NCBI GenBank assembly: GCA_023525915.1
Contig: CP026657.1
Location: 1,674,001-1,738,000, forward strand
DNA length: 64,000 bases
Direction of reading: 5' to 3'
DNA from: Acetispira formosa (nom. nud.)
GTDB lineage: Bacteria; Desulfobacterota; Desulfarculia; Adiutricales; Adiutricaceae
Part shown: positions 39,528 through 49,338 of the stretch, piece after piece
How positions within the stretch are numbered: the first letter of the stretch is position 1
Layout: every line of letters starts with the position of its first letter
Notes under the pieces: generated by a model
Told to the model about the DNA's origin: nothing
The model's database searches: none
Seen by the model: only the letters and a program-made list of their open reading frames with translations
Made by a program: the position numbers and the translations under genes

Positions 39528-41552
39528 ATGGCACTGCTGTCGGCCGATCAAGGCTGGTTTCTGCTGTCCATAGAAGGCGGCCCGGAGTTTGAAGTATACA
39601 GCCTTGAAGGCCGGGAGAAACTGAACGAGCCTTATGAATTTGACCTGGAACTGGTCAGCCGCGAAGCCAATGTTGACCTGATTGACCTTTTAGGCCGTCA
39701 GGCGCTTTTGACGATGGCCGATCATACCGGCGGCCGACGCAAGGTGCATGGTTCCATCCGTGAGGCCCAGCAGCTTCACACCGGCAACGCCTTTACCCAC
39801 TATAAAGTCTTCATTGTTCCCCGGCTGTGGTATCTGGGAGAGAATGAAAACCACCGTGTTTTTCAGAATAAATCAGTGGTGGATATTATCGATCAGCTTC
39901 TCCTGGAACAAAAGTTTATGGCTCAGCATGTTTCGTGGAAAGTGCGCGAAAAATATGAAGCGCGCGAACACTGCGTGCAGTATGGGGAAAGTGATCTCTA
40001 TTTCATCAGCCGCCTCTGTGAGGAGGAGGGCATTTATTATTATTTCGAGCATCATGATGACAGCCACATTCTGTGCTTCTCCGATGCCTCCGGCGGACCG
40101 CTGATACCTGATGAACCGGGCGGACGGGTACGTTTTTTCGCCGGTTCAGGCCAGAAATCCGATCAGGTGACCGTAACCCGTCTGGAATTGCGGCACGGAG
40201 TGCACAGCGACACGGCCAGCTATCGGGAATGGAATTTTGAAAAGCCGGAGCTGGATTTAGAGGTATCGGCCCATGAGCCGGAGCGGCCTAAGGCTCCGGT
40301 GCCCGGCGGCTTGAACCTGGAGACTTATAAATACCCGCACCTCTACCAACTTAAAGACCCCGGCGACAGATACGCGAAACTCCAGCTTCTTCGGCAGTTG
40401 ACTTACGTCCGCCTGATTGAGGGCCGGAGTGATTTCGGCCGCCTTCTGCCCGGCTATACCCTTGAGATTTACCAGCACCCCCGGCCGGACGTCAACGCCG
40501 AGTGGTGGCTGACGGAGGTTCGCCATTATGGGAAACAGCCGCAGGTTCTGCGACACGAAGCGCCGTCAGAGCAAGGGTTTTTCTACCAGGCCGAGTTTTC
40601 AGCCATTCCCTTTGAGGTCAGGTTCGTGCCGGAAATCAGGCACCCGAAAACCACGGTAGCCGGTGAGCAGACGGCCATAGTTACCGGGCCTCCGGGTGAG
40701 GAAATCCACACCGATGAATACGGCCGGGTGAAAGTGGAATTTCACTGGGACAGGCGCGATAAAGCCACCGACCGCAGCAGTTTGTGGGTCAGGGCCGCGC
40801 AAGGTTGGGCCGGCACTCATCAGTATGGCACTGTGGCCCTGCCCCGCGTGGGCCAGGAAGTGGTGGTCTCCTTCCTGGAAGGCGATCCCGACCGGCCCTT
40901 GATCACCGGCCGGGTCTACCATGCTGAAAACAAGGTGCCGTACGCGCTTCCGGCCGACAAGACCAAGACCGTCTTCAAGTCGCTGTCCTCTCCCGGCGGC
41001 GGTGGGCACAACGAAATCCGCGTTGAAGATAAAAAAGGTTCTGAGGAAATTTTCCTTCAGGCTGAAAAGGATCTCAACTTCCATATTAAAAATAACTGGA
41101 AGGAGCAGGTTCTGAACAACAAACACCGGGTGGTGGATAATTTTAGCTATTGCCACCTCATGGGCGAGGAGCACCGGCTGATAGATGGCCCCCATAAAGA
41201 GGAGCTGTCCACTGAAGATCACCTGACCGTGCATGGCGACCGGCACATTGAGGTAATGGGCCGGTGGCTGGGCAAGGCGGCCAGTGAAATACACCTGGCT
41301 TCCGGGGTCAAGGTGGTGCTGGAGGCCGGGGCTGAAATAACCTTCAAGGCCGGAGGCCAGTTCATCCGGCTCACGCCCGGCGGCATTTTCACTTCCACCC
41401 CGGTCCTGATCGGCTCCGGCTCCCCTGATGACGGCTCCGGCGCGGCTCCGCTTTTGCCCAATCCGGCTGAACCTGTTCCGGCTGAACCCGGTCCCTGCAT
41501 TGAGTGTTTGAAAAAAGCGGCTGAACAGGCCAGTTCTTTTGTATCGGAGTGA
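39528..41552 (+). CDS. vgrG: T6SS spike protein VgrG (first)
   Basis: A 674-residue VgrG/TssI. Start ATG 39528 lies behind GGGGAAA. The N-terminal gp27-like hub (SIEGGPEFEVYSLEGREKLN, RICEEEG-type region SRLCEEEGIYYYFEH) is followed by the gp5-OB domain (TDEYGRVKVEFHWDRRDKAT, SSLWVRAAQGWAG, VVVSFLEGDPDRPLITGRVY) and the beta-helix needle. The tail is short and Pro/Ala-rich, without an effector domain. A DUF4123 chaperone gene follows, so cargo is delivered through adaptor loading onto the tip. Confidence 0.96.
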   Translation: MALLSADQGWFLLSIEGGPEFEVYSLEGREKLNEPYEFDLELVSREANVDLIDLLGRQALLTMADHTGGRRKVHGSIREAQQLHTGNAFTHYKVFIVPRLWYLGENENHRVFQNKSVVDIIDQLLLEQKFMAQHVSWKVREKYEAREHCVQYGESDLYFISRLCEEEGIYYYFEHHDDSHILCFSDASGGPLIPDEPGGRVRFFAGSGQKSDQVTVTRLELRHGVHSDTASYREWNFEKPELDLEVSAHEPERPKAPVPGGLNLETYKYPHLYQLKDPGDRYAKLQLLRQLTYVRLIEGRSDFGRLLPGYTLEIYQHPRPDVNAEWWLTEVRHYGKQPQVLRHEAPSEQGFFYQAEFSAIPFEVRFVPEIRHPKTTVAGEQTAIVTGPPGEEIHTDEYGRVKVEFHWDRRDKATDRSSLWVRAAQGWAGTHQYGTVALPRVGQEVVVSFLEGDPDRPLITGRVYHAENKVPYALPADKTKTVFKSLSSPGGGGHNEIRVEDKKGSEEIFLQAEKDLNFHIKNNWKEQVLNNKHRVVDNFSYCHLMGEEHRLIDGPHKEELSTEDHLTVHGDRHIEVMGRWLGKAASEIHLASGVKVVLEAGAEITFKAGGQFIRLTPGGIFTSTPVLIGSGSPDDGSGAAPLLPNPAEPVPAEPGPCIECLKKAAEQASSFVSE

Positions 41553-41558
41553 CGATAT

Positions 41559-42479
41559 ATGGCCGGATATGTCTGCACGGAAACGATTGACTATGTGAAC
41601 CTGATAAATCGGATGGAAAAGACGCGGGATATGTATCTGATTGTTGACGGAGCGATTGACGGGATGCCTGAAATGATCGAAAGATGCTACCGCAACGGCT
41701 GGACGGCCTATCCGCTGGCGCCGCCGGATAGTTTTTTCAAATCTTCCGACCTTATTCAACTGCCGCACATACTGGGCGAATATCCACTTAATTTCGCTAT
41801 GGAGCTTGGCGGGAAATTTCTGGGCGCGAACGCGTTCATCTTCGTGTCCGGCGGGCGTGACATTCTGGCTGTTCGCAGTGCTTTGGTGAAAATGCTGTGG
41901 GTTGATCTGCCGGGCGGCGGCAAGCCGGCCTGGTTTCGTTTTTACGCGCCCAATGTTTTGCGGGCTTTTTTTCAAAAAGCTGGTCCGGCTGATCTCAATT
42001 TCGCCTTTGGCGGCGGCATTGCCGGTTATTGGTGCGAGTTGATTCCCGGCGGCTCCGCTGATTCACCTCCGAATGAATATTTGAAACCTGTTGAGCGCCT
42101 GACTTTTTTTGCTCTCCCGGCGGGTGGGACCGATCCGGCCGGGGAACGGCTGGCCTTCAACGGCAGCCGCATGGCGGTGATGATTGAAGAACATGCCGAG
42201 TATCTGACCACTCTGGTGTGCCGCCACCTGGCCGCCCGAATAGGGGCGGAGGACGACAGATGGCCGCGGTTGCGCGGGTTTGCCGGAAAGAGCATAGAGC
42301 AGGCCGCCGCTTATGGCCTGGCCGCCTGCCGGGCGCTTTGTCTCTATGTGGAAGCGGCCATGGTATACGGCGAAAATTTTGCCATTGAACTTGATGAAAC
42401 CCGGACGGTCATCCCCAAGCCGGGCTTTCCTGATAATTATAAGGAAGAAGTGCTCGAAAGGCTTCTTAAGAGGGCATAA
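41559..42479 (+). CDS. DUF4123-type T6SS effector chaperone (first)
   Basis: A 306-residue protein just after vgrG. The N-terminal ~130 residues fit DUF4123: MYLIVDGAIDGMPEMIERCY, IFVSGGRDILAVRSALVKML and GGKPAWFRFYAPNVLRAFF. Such proteins load effectors onto the VgrG tip. The start ATG 41559 is 4 bases after the vgrG stop. Its cargo should be encoded nearby; the VasX-like effector 2.3 kb downstream is the best candidate, with lipoprotein genes in between. Confidence 0.85.
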   Translation: MAGYVCTETIDYVNLINRMEKTRDMYLIVDGAIDGMPEMIERCYRNGWTAYPLAPPDSFFKSSDLIQLPHILGEYPLNFAMELGGKFLGANAFIFVSGGRDILAVRSALVKMLWVDLPGGGKPAWFRFYAPNVLRAFFQKAGPADLNFAFGGGIAGYWCELIPGGSADSPPNEYLKPVERLTFFALPAGGTDPAGERLAFNGSRMAVMIEEHAEYLTTLVCRHLAARIGAEDDRWPRLRGFAGKSIEQAAAYGLAACRALCLYVEAAMVYGENFAIELDETRTVIPKPGFPDNYKEEVLERLLKRA

Positions 42480-42523
42480 AACTCTATCCGGCGGCCCGTC
42501 GGAGCAGGAACGTGAAGGAACAT

Positions 42524-43597
42524 ATGAAACCGCTCGGATTATTGATAATGAAATGGTTTTTATCGCTTATATGCCTGCCTCTGCTGTTAAGCATAGGCTG
42601 TGAACAGAAGAAGGAAGTGCCGCCCGGCCCGGTTTATCCGGCCGTGCACGCTGATTTCACCGACTCTCAGGCCGCCCTGGTGGCCTCGCGGCTGAAGAGT
42701 GAACAACTGGCCGCAAGCTATCAGGATGGCTTGAAGCTGTTTGCGGAGGGCAGATACCGTGAAGCTATTGAATGCTTCAAACCGCTGGCCGATCAAGGCA
42801 ACAGCATGGCGGCTTATTTTATAGGCCGGTCCATACAGTTCGCAAGACCGGCGGATCTTGATTCGAAATATTCGGAATTTGCCATTCCCGAGTATTTCCT
42901 GAAGGCGGCCGTGGCCGATAATCCTTATGCCATGATCTACCTGGATAAATATGGGGCCTATCGCAGCCAGGAATCAACAGTGCGGTGGAGCGAGCGGGCC
43001 TATCAGTATTGGACTGTGCGAGCGCAAGCCAAAGATATAGACGCCTATAGCAGCCTGGCTTATATCGGCGCCGACACTGGCAATAATTTTGCCAGGGCGG
43101 CCTACCTGGGTGATCTGGCCAGTATCCTGGAGGTGGTCGATGTGACCCGGGGGGATTTTCGCATAGATGCCGATATAAGCGCGGAATACCCGGATTGGCG
43201 TGAAGTGGTGATCGCTCGCCTGAAACAACAGGCCGATTCCGGCAATCCTCTGGCCCAGTTCCGGTACAGCCAATATACAAAAGATAAAGATTATCTTTTT
43301 AAGGCGGCTGATAACGGTATTCCTGTAGCCAGTGCATTTTTGTCCAGATATTTTTCAAACAAAGGGCGTGGTGAAAATCTGAAAGCGGCTATTTATTTTG
43401 ACATCCAAGCTGCAATAAGTGATGGTTCTCCGCCATCGTATCAAAAGATAGCCGAAGAATTTTGGGAATTTGAAAAAGACTTTGGAAGTCAAGCGCGATT
43501 AGAATACGAAAAGATATTGACTGAAGTGAAAAAATGGAAAGAGGAGCACCCCTATCCCTATCGTTTGATTCATCCCTTAGAGAATATGCAGCAGTGA
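42524..43597 (+). CDS. Sel1/TPR-like lipoprotein, copy 1 (T6SS-linked)
   Basis: Start ATG 42524 (after GAAGGAAC; same context as copy 2). The 357-residue product has a lipoprotein signal peptide with lipobox LSIGC, then helical-repeat sequence with Sel1/TPR-like units (YREAIECFKPLADQGNSMAA, SGNPLAQFRYSQ, FKAADNG). It is nearly identical to copy 2 up to about residue 250, then differs for about 85 residues and becomes identical again in the last ~20 (HPYPYRLIHPLENMQQ). It lies between a T6SS chaperone and an effector remnant. Periplasmic lipoproteins in such places are often immunity proteins; that is an inference. Confidence 0.82.
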   Translation: MKPLGLLIMKWFLSLICLPLLLSIGCEQKKEVPPGPVYPAVHADFTDSQAALVASRLKSEQLAASYQDGLKLFAEGRYREAIECFKPLADQGNSMAAYFIGRSIQFARPADLDSKYSEFAIPEYFLKAAVADNPYAMIYLDKYGAYRSQESTVRWSERAYQYWTVRAQAKDIDAYSSLAYIGADTGNNFARAAYLGDLASILEVVDVTRGDFRIDADISAEYPDWREVVIARLKQQADSGNPLAQFRYSQYTKDKDYLFKAADNGIPVASAFLSRYFSNKGRGENLKAAIYFDIQAAISDGSPPSYQKIAEEFWEFEKDFGSQARLEYEKILTEVKKWKEEHPYPYRLIHPLENMQQ

Positions 43598-43609
43598 GGA
43601 GACCTGACC

Positions 43610-43678
43610 ATGGCCGCGCCTAATACAAATTTTTGCCCTTTCCGGCCCATTTGGGCCAGTTTAATTCCAAAATTGTAG
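43610..43678 (+). pseudogene. 5' remnant of a VasX-like effector gene
   Basis: The 22-codon frame begins MAAPNTNF, directly behind GAGGAGACCTGACC, the same leader and start as the large effector at 44808 (MAAPDTNC behind GAGGAGACTTGACC). After seven or eight codons the match stops. It sits after lipoprotein copy 1 exactly as the intact effector sits after copy 2. This shows that lipoprotein plus effector start were duplicated and one effector was lost. Confidence 0.7.
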
Positions 43679-43721
43679 GCGGAAATGGAATCGGTCAATT
43701 GCGATCTTGTGAAAGGAACAT

Positions 43722-44795
43722 ATGAAACAGCTCGGATTATTGATAACGAATTGGCTTTTATCGCTTATATGCCTGGCTCTGCTGTTAAGCATAGGCTGTG
43801 AACAGAAGAAGGAAGTGCCGCCCGGCCCGGTCTATCCGGCCGTGCACGCTGATTTCACCGACTCTCAGGCCGCCCAGGTGGCCTCGCGGCTGAAGAGTGA
43901 ACAACTGGCCACAAGCTATCAGGATGGCTTGAAGCTGTTTGCGGAGAGCAGATACCGTGAAGCTATTGAATGCTTCAAACCGCTGGCCGATCAAGGCAAC
44001 AGCATGGCGGCTTATTTTATAGGCCGGTCCATACAGTTCGCAAGACCGGCGGATCTTGATTCGAAATATTCGGAATTTGCCATTCCCGAATATTTCCTGA
44101 AGGCGGCCGTGGCCGATAATCCTTATGCCATGATCTACCTGGATAAATATGGGGCCTATCGCAGCCAGGAATCAACAGTGCGGTGGAGAGAGCGGGCCTA
44201 TCAGTATTGGACTGTGCGGGCGCAAGCCAAAGATATAGACGCCTATAGCAGCCTGGCTTATATCGGTGCCGACACTGGCAATAATTTTGCCAGGGCGGCC
44301 TACCTGGGTGATCTGGCCAGTATCCTGGAGGTGGTTGACGTGACCCGGGGGGATTTTCGCATAGATGCCGATATAAGCGCGGAATACCCGGATTGGCGTG
44401 AAGTGGTGATCGCTCGCCTGAAACAACAGGCCGATTCCGGCAATCCTATCGCCCAGTTTCGGTATTATCAATATACCGATGACATGGATTATCTTTTTAA
44501 AGCCGCTGATAATGGTATTGATATAGCCAGTTCATATTTATCAAGATATTTTCACAATAAGGGAGGTGCAGATAACCTGAAAAAATCTGTCTTCTATAAT
44601 ATACAATCCAGGATAAACACCCCCCCCCTCCCTTCATTTCAGGAAATTACGAAAAAGTATCGAACCTTTGAAAAAAATTTTGGTGATGGGGCTCGATCAG
44701 AATACGAAATGATATTGACTGAAGTTAAAAAATGGAGAGTGGAGCACCCTTATCCGTATCGCTTGATTCATCCTTTAGAGAATATGCAGCAGTGA
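43722..44795 (+). CDS. Sel1/TPR-like lipoprotein, copy 2 (T6SS-linked)
   Basis: 357 residues, start ATG 43722 after AAAGGAAC. The lipobox is LSIGC. It matches copy 1 nearly residue by residue to about position 250; the next ~85 residues differ (for example DLFKAADNGIDIASSY-type sequence and a run of nine Cs at 44620-44628 encoding TPPLP), then the tail is again identical. The stop is 12 bases before the intact VasX-like effector, so the two are cotranscribed and probably functionally paired. The mosaic pattern suggests recombination or diversifying selection in the C-terminal third. Confidence 0.82.
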   Translation: MKQLGLLITNWLLSLICLALLLSIGCEQKKEVPPGPVYPAVHADFTDSQAAQVASRLKSEQLATSYQDGLKLFAESRYREAIECFKPLADQGNSMAAYFIGRSIQFARPADLDSKYSEFAIPEYFLKAAVADNPYAMIYLDKYGAYRSQESTVRWRERAYQYWTVRAQAKDIDAYSSLAYIGADTGNNFARAAYLGDLASILEVVDVTRGDFRIDADISAEYPDWREVVIARLKQQADSGNPIAQFRYYQYTDDMDYLFKAADNGIDIASSYLSRYFHNKGGADNLKKSVFYNIQSRINTPPLPSFQEITKKYRTFEKNFGDGARSEYEMILTEVKKWRVEHPYPYRLIHPLENMQQ

Positions 44796-44807
44796 GGAGA
44801 CTTGACC

Positions 44808-47800
44808 ATGGCCGCGCCTGATACAAATTGTCAATCATTTGCCTTTGCCATAGAGGTGGCTGGAATTAATAACCCGGAGCCGGACTCATTGCCGGTTATC
44901 ATGGGCAAGGCCCCTGATGCACAATCTCCCAAGGTATGGAAGAAGGAAAATTTTCAGCATCACACTGTTTATCTCACCGATTTCACTACTTATGAGGCTT
45001 GGGCAGATAAATGGGCTCTTTTCCTTGAGGTGCCGGGCCTTAATAAACCGCTGCCCATTACCTCAATCAGCCTGGAAAAAAAAGATAACGAAGATCGGCT
45101 GTTCCCTACCGGTTATTGCAAGAATCCTACAGAATACCTGAAATATATATTCATTCCCTTCCGCCCGCTGACATGTATTATCGATCATGGTGGATTAATA
45201 TATACAGACGGGAGTGGCACCCAAGAAACGCAGACGGTGGATTTGCTGAGTTCTGCTCCGAATATAATGAAAGAACATAAAGCCCTTCGCACTTTACGGC
45301 CCGGCTATCTTTATATATTCAAGGATGGCAAACTCTGGCGGGAAATATTGGTTCAAAAAAATGATTCGAATGTTTTCACCGATATCTATCTGGATGAGGC
45401 CCGTGAACTTTGGAACTCCTTAGGGGAGGAAGGGCCAACTGATGAACAGTTGGAAACACTGGATAAGAGAAAGCCGCAGAAGCAGTGGGAAACTGGTGAA
45501 GAGATATGGGTTCCCGTTGAGCTTAGGAAAGAACAGGTGGGGCTGCAAATCGCCTATAGCGAAAAACAGTGGTCATGGGCTTATATTGCCTGGCTGGAGG
45601 AAAAAAAGGGCGGGCAAAGGTTTCAGAATTTGGGGCAGATGGCGGATTTATATAAAAGGGAAGCCGCAGATCGCTTTAGTGAATTGCGGTCTATGCTTGG
45701 CAATTCAAAGGATGTGCAAAGATTCTGCCCTAACAAAAGAGCCTCTTTGCAGATGGAGGCCCTGGGACTCCGCAACATTCTCAGCACAGCACTATCAGGC
45801 CAATTTGGCCTGAATCCGGCCCTGCAGGGACTTTCGCTTGACAGCCTTATTCTGAAGGCTATTTATAAATTTGCGTATATTCCGCCTTGTTATGATGAAG
45901 CGGAGCTTATGTCCAAGCTGGAAGAAGGGGCCAAACCGGGCGGGCCCGGCGTGGATAATTATCGTGGAGCCTTTCTGGTTTTTGATTATCTTTACACTCC
46001 CATGTTCTATGCTTTCAGGGCCATGTTCTATCTGCATATCCTCCAGGGCCTGGATATGTGGCTGAAAGATATCCCCCTGGGCTTCCATATATGGAAGATA
46101 CTTAAAAACAAAGCAAACGGCGATATGTCCGAATTTGAAAAAGAGCTGAAAAGCGGCTGTCTGCGGGAACTTGAAACCCAGTATATCCAGCCGGTGGTTC
46201 GGGAGACTGTGATCAAGATTCTGGCCGATACGGTTCACAGTCTTGCCGCGTCCTGTTTTCTTGATCACGCGCATCTATCTGACTTTCAGTGGCTGCCCGG
46301 TGCGCGGGACTGTTCATCGCTCGGCACCGGGGTGGCCGGGGCCCTTCAGGATTTATTCACCCTTAATGGCGATGATTATATAGCTGGCTGGTCTTGGGTT
46401 AAAATGGTGGCGGGGGCCCTTAAAATCGATCCCTATAATTCCAGTATATGCGTCACTGGCCTTAAGCCATCCAAAACCGGCGCATTAACCGGGTCCCAGT
46501 TTCATAGAATTGAGGATTTATCTATCAATGGAACTCCATTGTGGAAGATGCTTTATCCTGATCCAACAAAAAAGGATTACAATATTACAACAGAACTTCC
46601 TGGCGATTATATATCTGGGATTGAAAGGAATAAAGGAGATGGCCTTTGTCGTTACAATTATCTTAGAACCCTATATGATAAATTTGGTGGAGATGATGAT
46701 AAGGCCGATTGGCTGTTTACCGTGGCCGGCGTCGGGCAGTTGTTTTATGAGCACCACTTGCAGAGGCTTATTGGCACCGCTGAAGGCGGTAACCTATCAC
46801 CTGTTGAAGGCCTGAAACACTCAGCCAATCTGTTGCGCCTTCTGCCTGATTTCAGCAAGATGGTTATTGCCGCACCTGAAGAGTTGGATAAGTTCGGTTA
46901 TAAAATACTATCAGTGGGAATGAAGCTGGGCGGCGCGGGCGGCTCTTCTCCCTTACATCTTCCAGGCGCGAATGGTGGCGATGATAAAGTGTTTAGCCGC
47001 ACTGTCACCGGCCGGGGCTCTTATCTCTATCGAGAAATGGGCCCCAATATCTATGCGGCCAGAAATGAGAAATCGTTCGCAAAAAAAATTCCCGCCTCCA
47101 CCCCATGCCTTCTGGTAATGCCTTCCAAAGCTACTGATCAATTGCAAATTTGGGTATCGCTGATGCAGGCCGTGGCCGATGGCGGCACCAGCATTGATCT
47201 GCCTTCACCCAGCGCCACAGCCAGGCTGAAAAGCTTGGGCATATTTTATCTGGTGGTAGCTTCCTATAACCTGATGGTAAGTGCGGAATCAGTGCACAGC
47301 AAGCCCGCCGGAGGGCTGAATGAATTGCGCCAGTGCCTGAATACTGCCGGGGCGATGGTCAATTTTAGCCAGGGCATCTTTTCATCAAAAGATCTTTATA
47401 ATCGAATTAAGGCCGGCATAAAAATGAAAGATGTTCACCCTAGCTCGACCTGTGCGTCCAAAGGCTTTGCCTGGCTATCCAGAGCGGCCACAGTTATCGG
47501 GGTGAGCATTAATACCCTGGATGCCGTTATGGCTTATCAACGGGGCGATAGAGCCGCCGCCGCGTGTTTTGGCTTCGGGGCGGCCATGATGCTGGCAGGC
47601 CTGTGGGCCGGGCCATTTGCGCCGGTTGTCGGTGTCATGGGCTTTGGCCTTGCGGTTACCGGCAGCTTTCTATTATCTGAGGAATTGGCCGTGGGGCTGC
47701 GTCAATCCTGTTATGGAAAAGAAAGCTTAAGCCATAGTGACAACGAAAATGAGTTGTTGAAATTTCTGAAATATTCCAGTCCGGTGCGGAGCATTGTGGA

Positions 47801-48128
47801 ATCTTTTGATATTAAAGAGTTCGCCTGGTCCACTCGGCCAAGAAGTGAATATGCTGATCATGCCTGTTATATAAAGAGCGCCTGCACCCATGTTATGGAT
47901 GTGCATTGGCCGCTTTTTGCCTTTCCGACTCATCTTGGCCAGTTCGATTCAAGGAATGTGTGCGCCAATGGCAAAATTCTGATTCTGGAAGATGAAAAAC
48001 GGGCTCTCATCTTCAGCGATGGAACCTGGCAGGGTCAGGGAACTGATCAATATGCAACGTTCACCCTCAAGCATAACAATGAACCGTTTGCCGATATTAC
48101 CGGCAGCAAGGTGTCCTATAAAAATTAA
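44808..48128 (+). CDS. VasX-like T6SS effector (BTH_I2691 type)
   Basis: A 1106-residue protein; ATG 44808 lies 8 bases after GAGGAG. The N-terminal third resembles the VasX-type N-terminal module: HKALRTLRPGYLYIFKDGKL with WREILVQ, then DIYLDEARELW and SEKQWSWAYIAWLE. The long middle part is helical. The late region (about residues 885-965) has hydrophobic segments: AATVIGVSINTLDAVMAYQR and GPFAPVVGVMGFGLAVTGSF, matching the pore-forming C-terminus of such toxins. VasX relatives permeabilise the target's inner membrane. The lipoproteins on both sides are the natural immunity candidates. Assignment rests on motif resemblance and context. Confidence 0.75.
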   Translation: MAAPDTNCQSFAFAIEVAGINNPEPDSLPVIMGKAPDAQSPKVWKKENFQHHTVYLTDFTTYEAWADKWALFLEVPGLNKPLPITSISLEKKDNEDRLFPTGYCKNPTEYLKYIFIPFRPLTCIIDHGGLIYTDGSGTQETQTVDLLSSAPNIMKEHKALRTLRPGYLYIFKDGKLWREILVQKNDSNVFTDIYLDEARELWNSLGEEGPTDEQLETLDKRKPQKQWETGEEIWVPVELRKEQVGLQIAYSEKQWSWAYIAWLEEKKGGQRFQNLGQMADLYKREAADRFSELRSMLGNSKDVQRFCPNKRASLQMEALGLRNILSTALSGQFGLNPALQGLSLDSLILKAIYKFAYIPPCYDEAELMSKLEEGAKPGGPGVDNYRGAFLVFDYLYTPMFYAFRAMFYLHILQGLDMWLKDIPLGFHIWKILKNKANGDMSEFEKELKSGCLRELETQYIQPVVRETVIKILADTVHSLAASCFLDHAHLSDFQWLPGARDCSSLGTGVAGALQDLFTLNGDDYIAGWSWVKMVAGALKIDPYNSSICVTGLKPSKTGALTGSQFHRIEDLSINGTPLWKMLYPDPTKKDYNITTELPGDYISGIERNKGDGLCRYNYLRTLYDKFGGDDDKADWLFTVAGVGQLFYEHHLQRLIGTAEGGNLSPVEGLKHSANLLRLLPDFSKMVIAAPEELDKFGYKILSVGMKLGGAGGSSPLHLPGANGGDDKVFSRTVTGRGSYLYREMGPNIYAARNEKSFAKKIPASTPCLLVMPSKATDQLQIWVSLMQAVADGGTSIDLPSPSATARLKSLGIFYLVVASYNLMVSAESVHSKPAGGLNELRQCLNTAGAMVNFSQGIFSSKDLYNRIKAGIKMKDVHPSSTCASKGFAWLSRAATVIGVSINTLDAVMAYQRGDRAAAACFGFGAAMMLAGLWAGPFAPVVGVMGFGLAVTGSFLLSEELAVGLRQSCYGKESLSHSDNENELLKFLKYSSPVRSIVESFDIKEFAWSTRPRSEYADHACYIKSACTHVMDVHWPLFAFPTHLGQFDSRNVCANGKILILEDEKRALIFSDGTWQGQGTDQYATFTLKHNNEPFADITGSKVSYKN

Positions 48129-48160
48129 AGGGGTCGTTCGCGGCTTTGTGAGAGGCACAT

Positions 48161-49269
<1,109 letters not shown>

Positions 49270-49338
49270 TGGGGCGGGAATGCGGCTTATCCACCATGAA
49301 ACGGCCAAAAGGGTTATAAAACACGAGAGAGGTGCCAT

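Noticed and set aside
40599..41975. Long minus-strand frame of 458 codons across vgrG and the DUF4123 gene
   Set aside because: It is antisense to the clear VgrG coding sequence; long antisense frames are common in GC-rich codon-biased genes.
44620..44628. Run of nine Cs in lipoprotein copy 2 as a phase-variable tract
   Set aside because: It is short, in frame and the protein is intact; switching is possible but not supported as in the 29-G tract.
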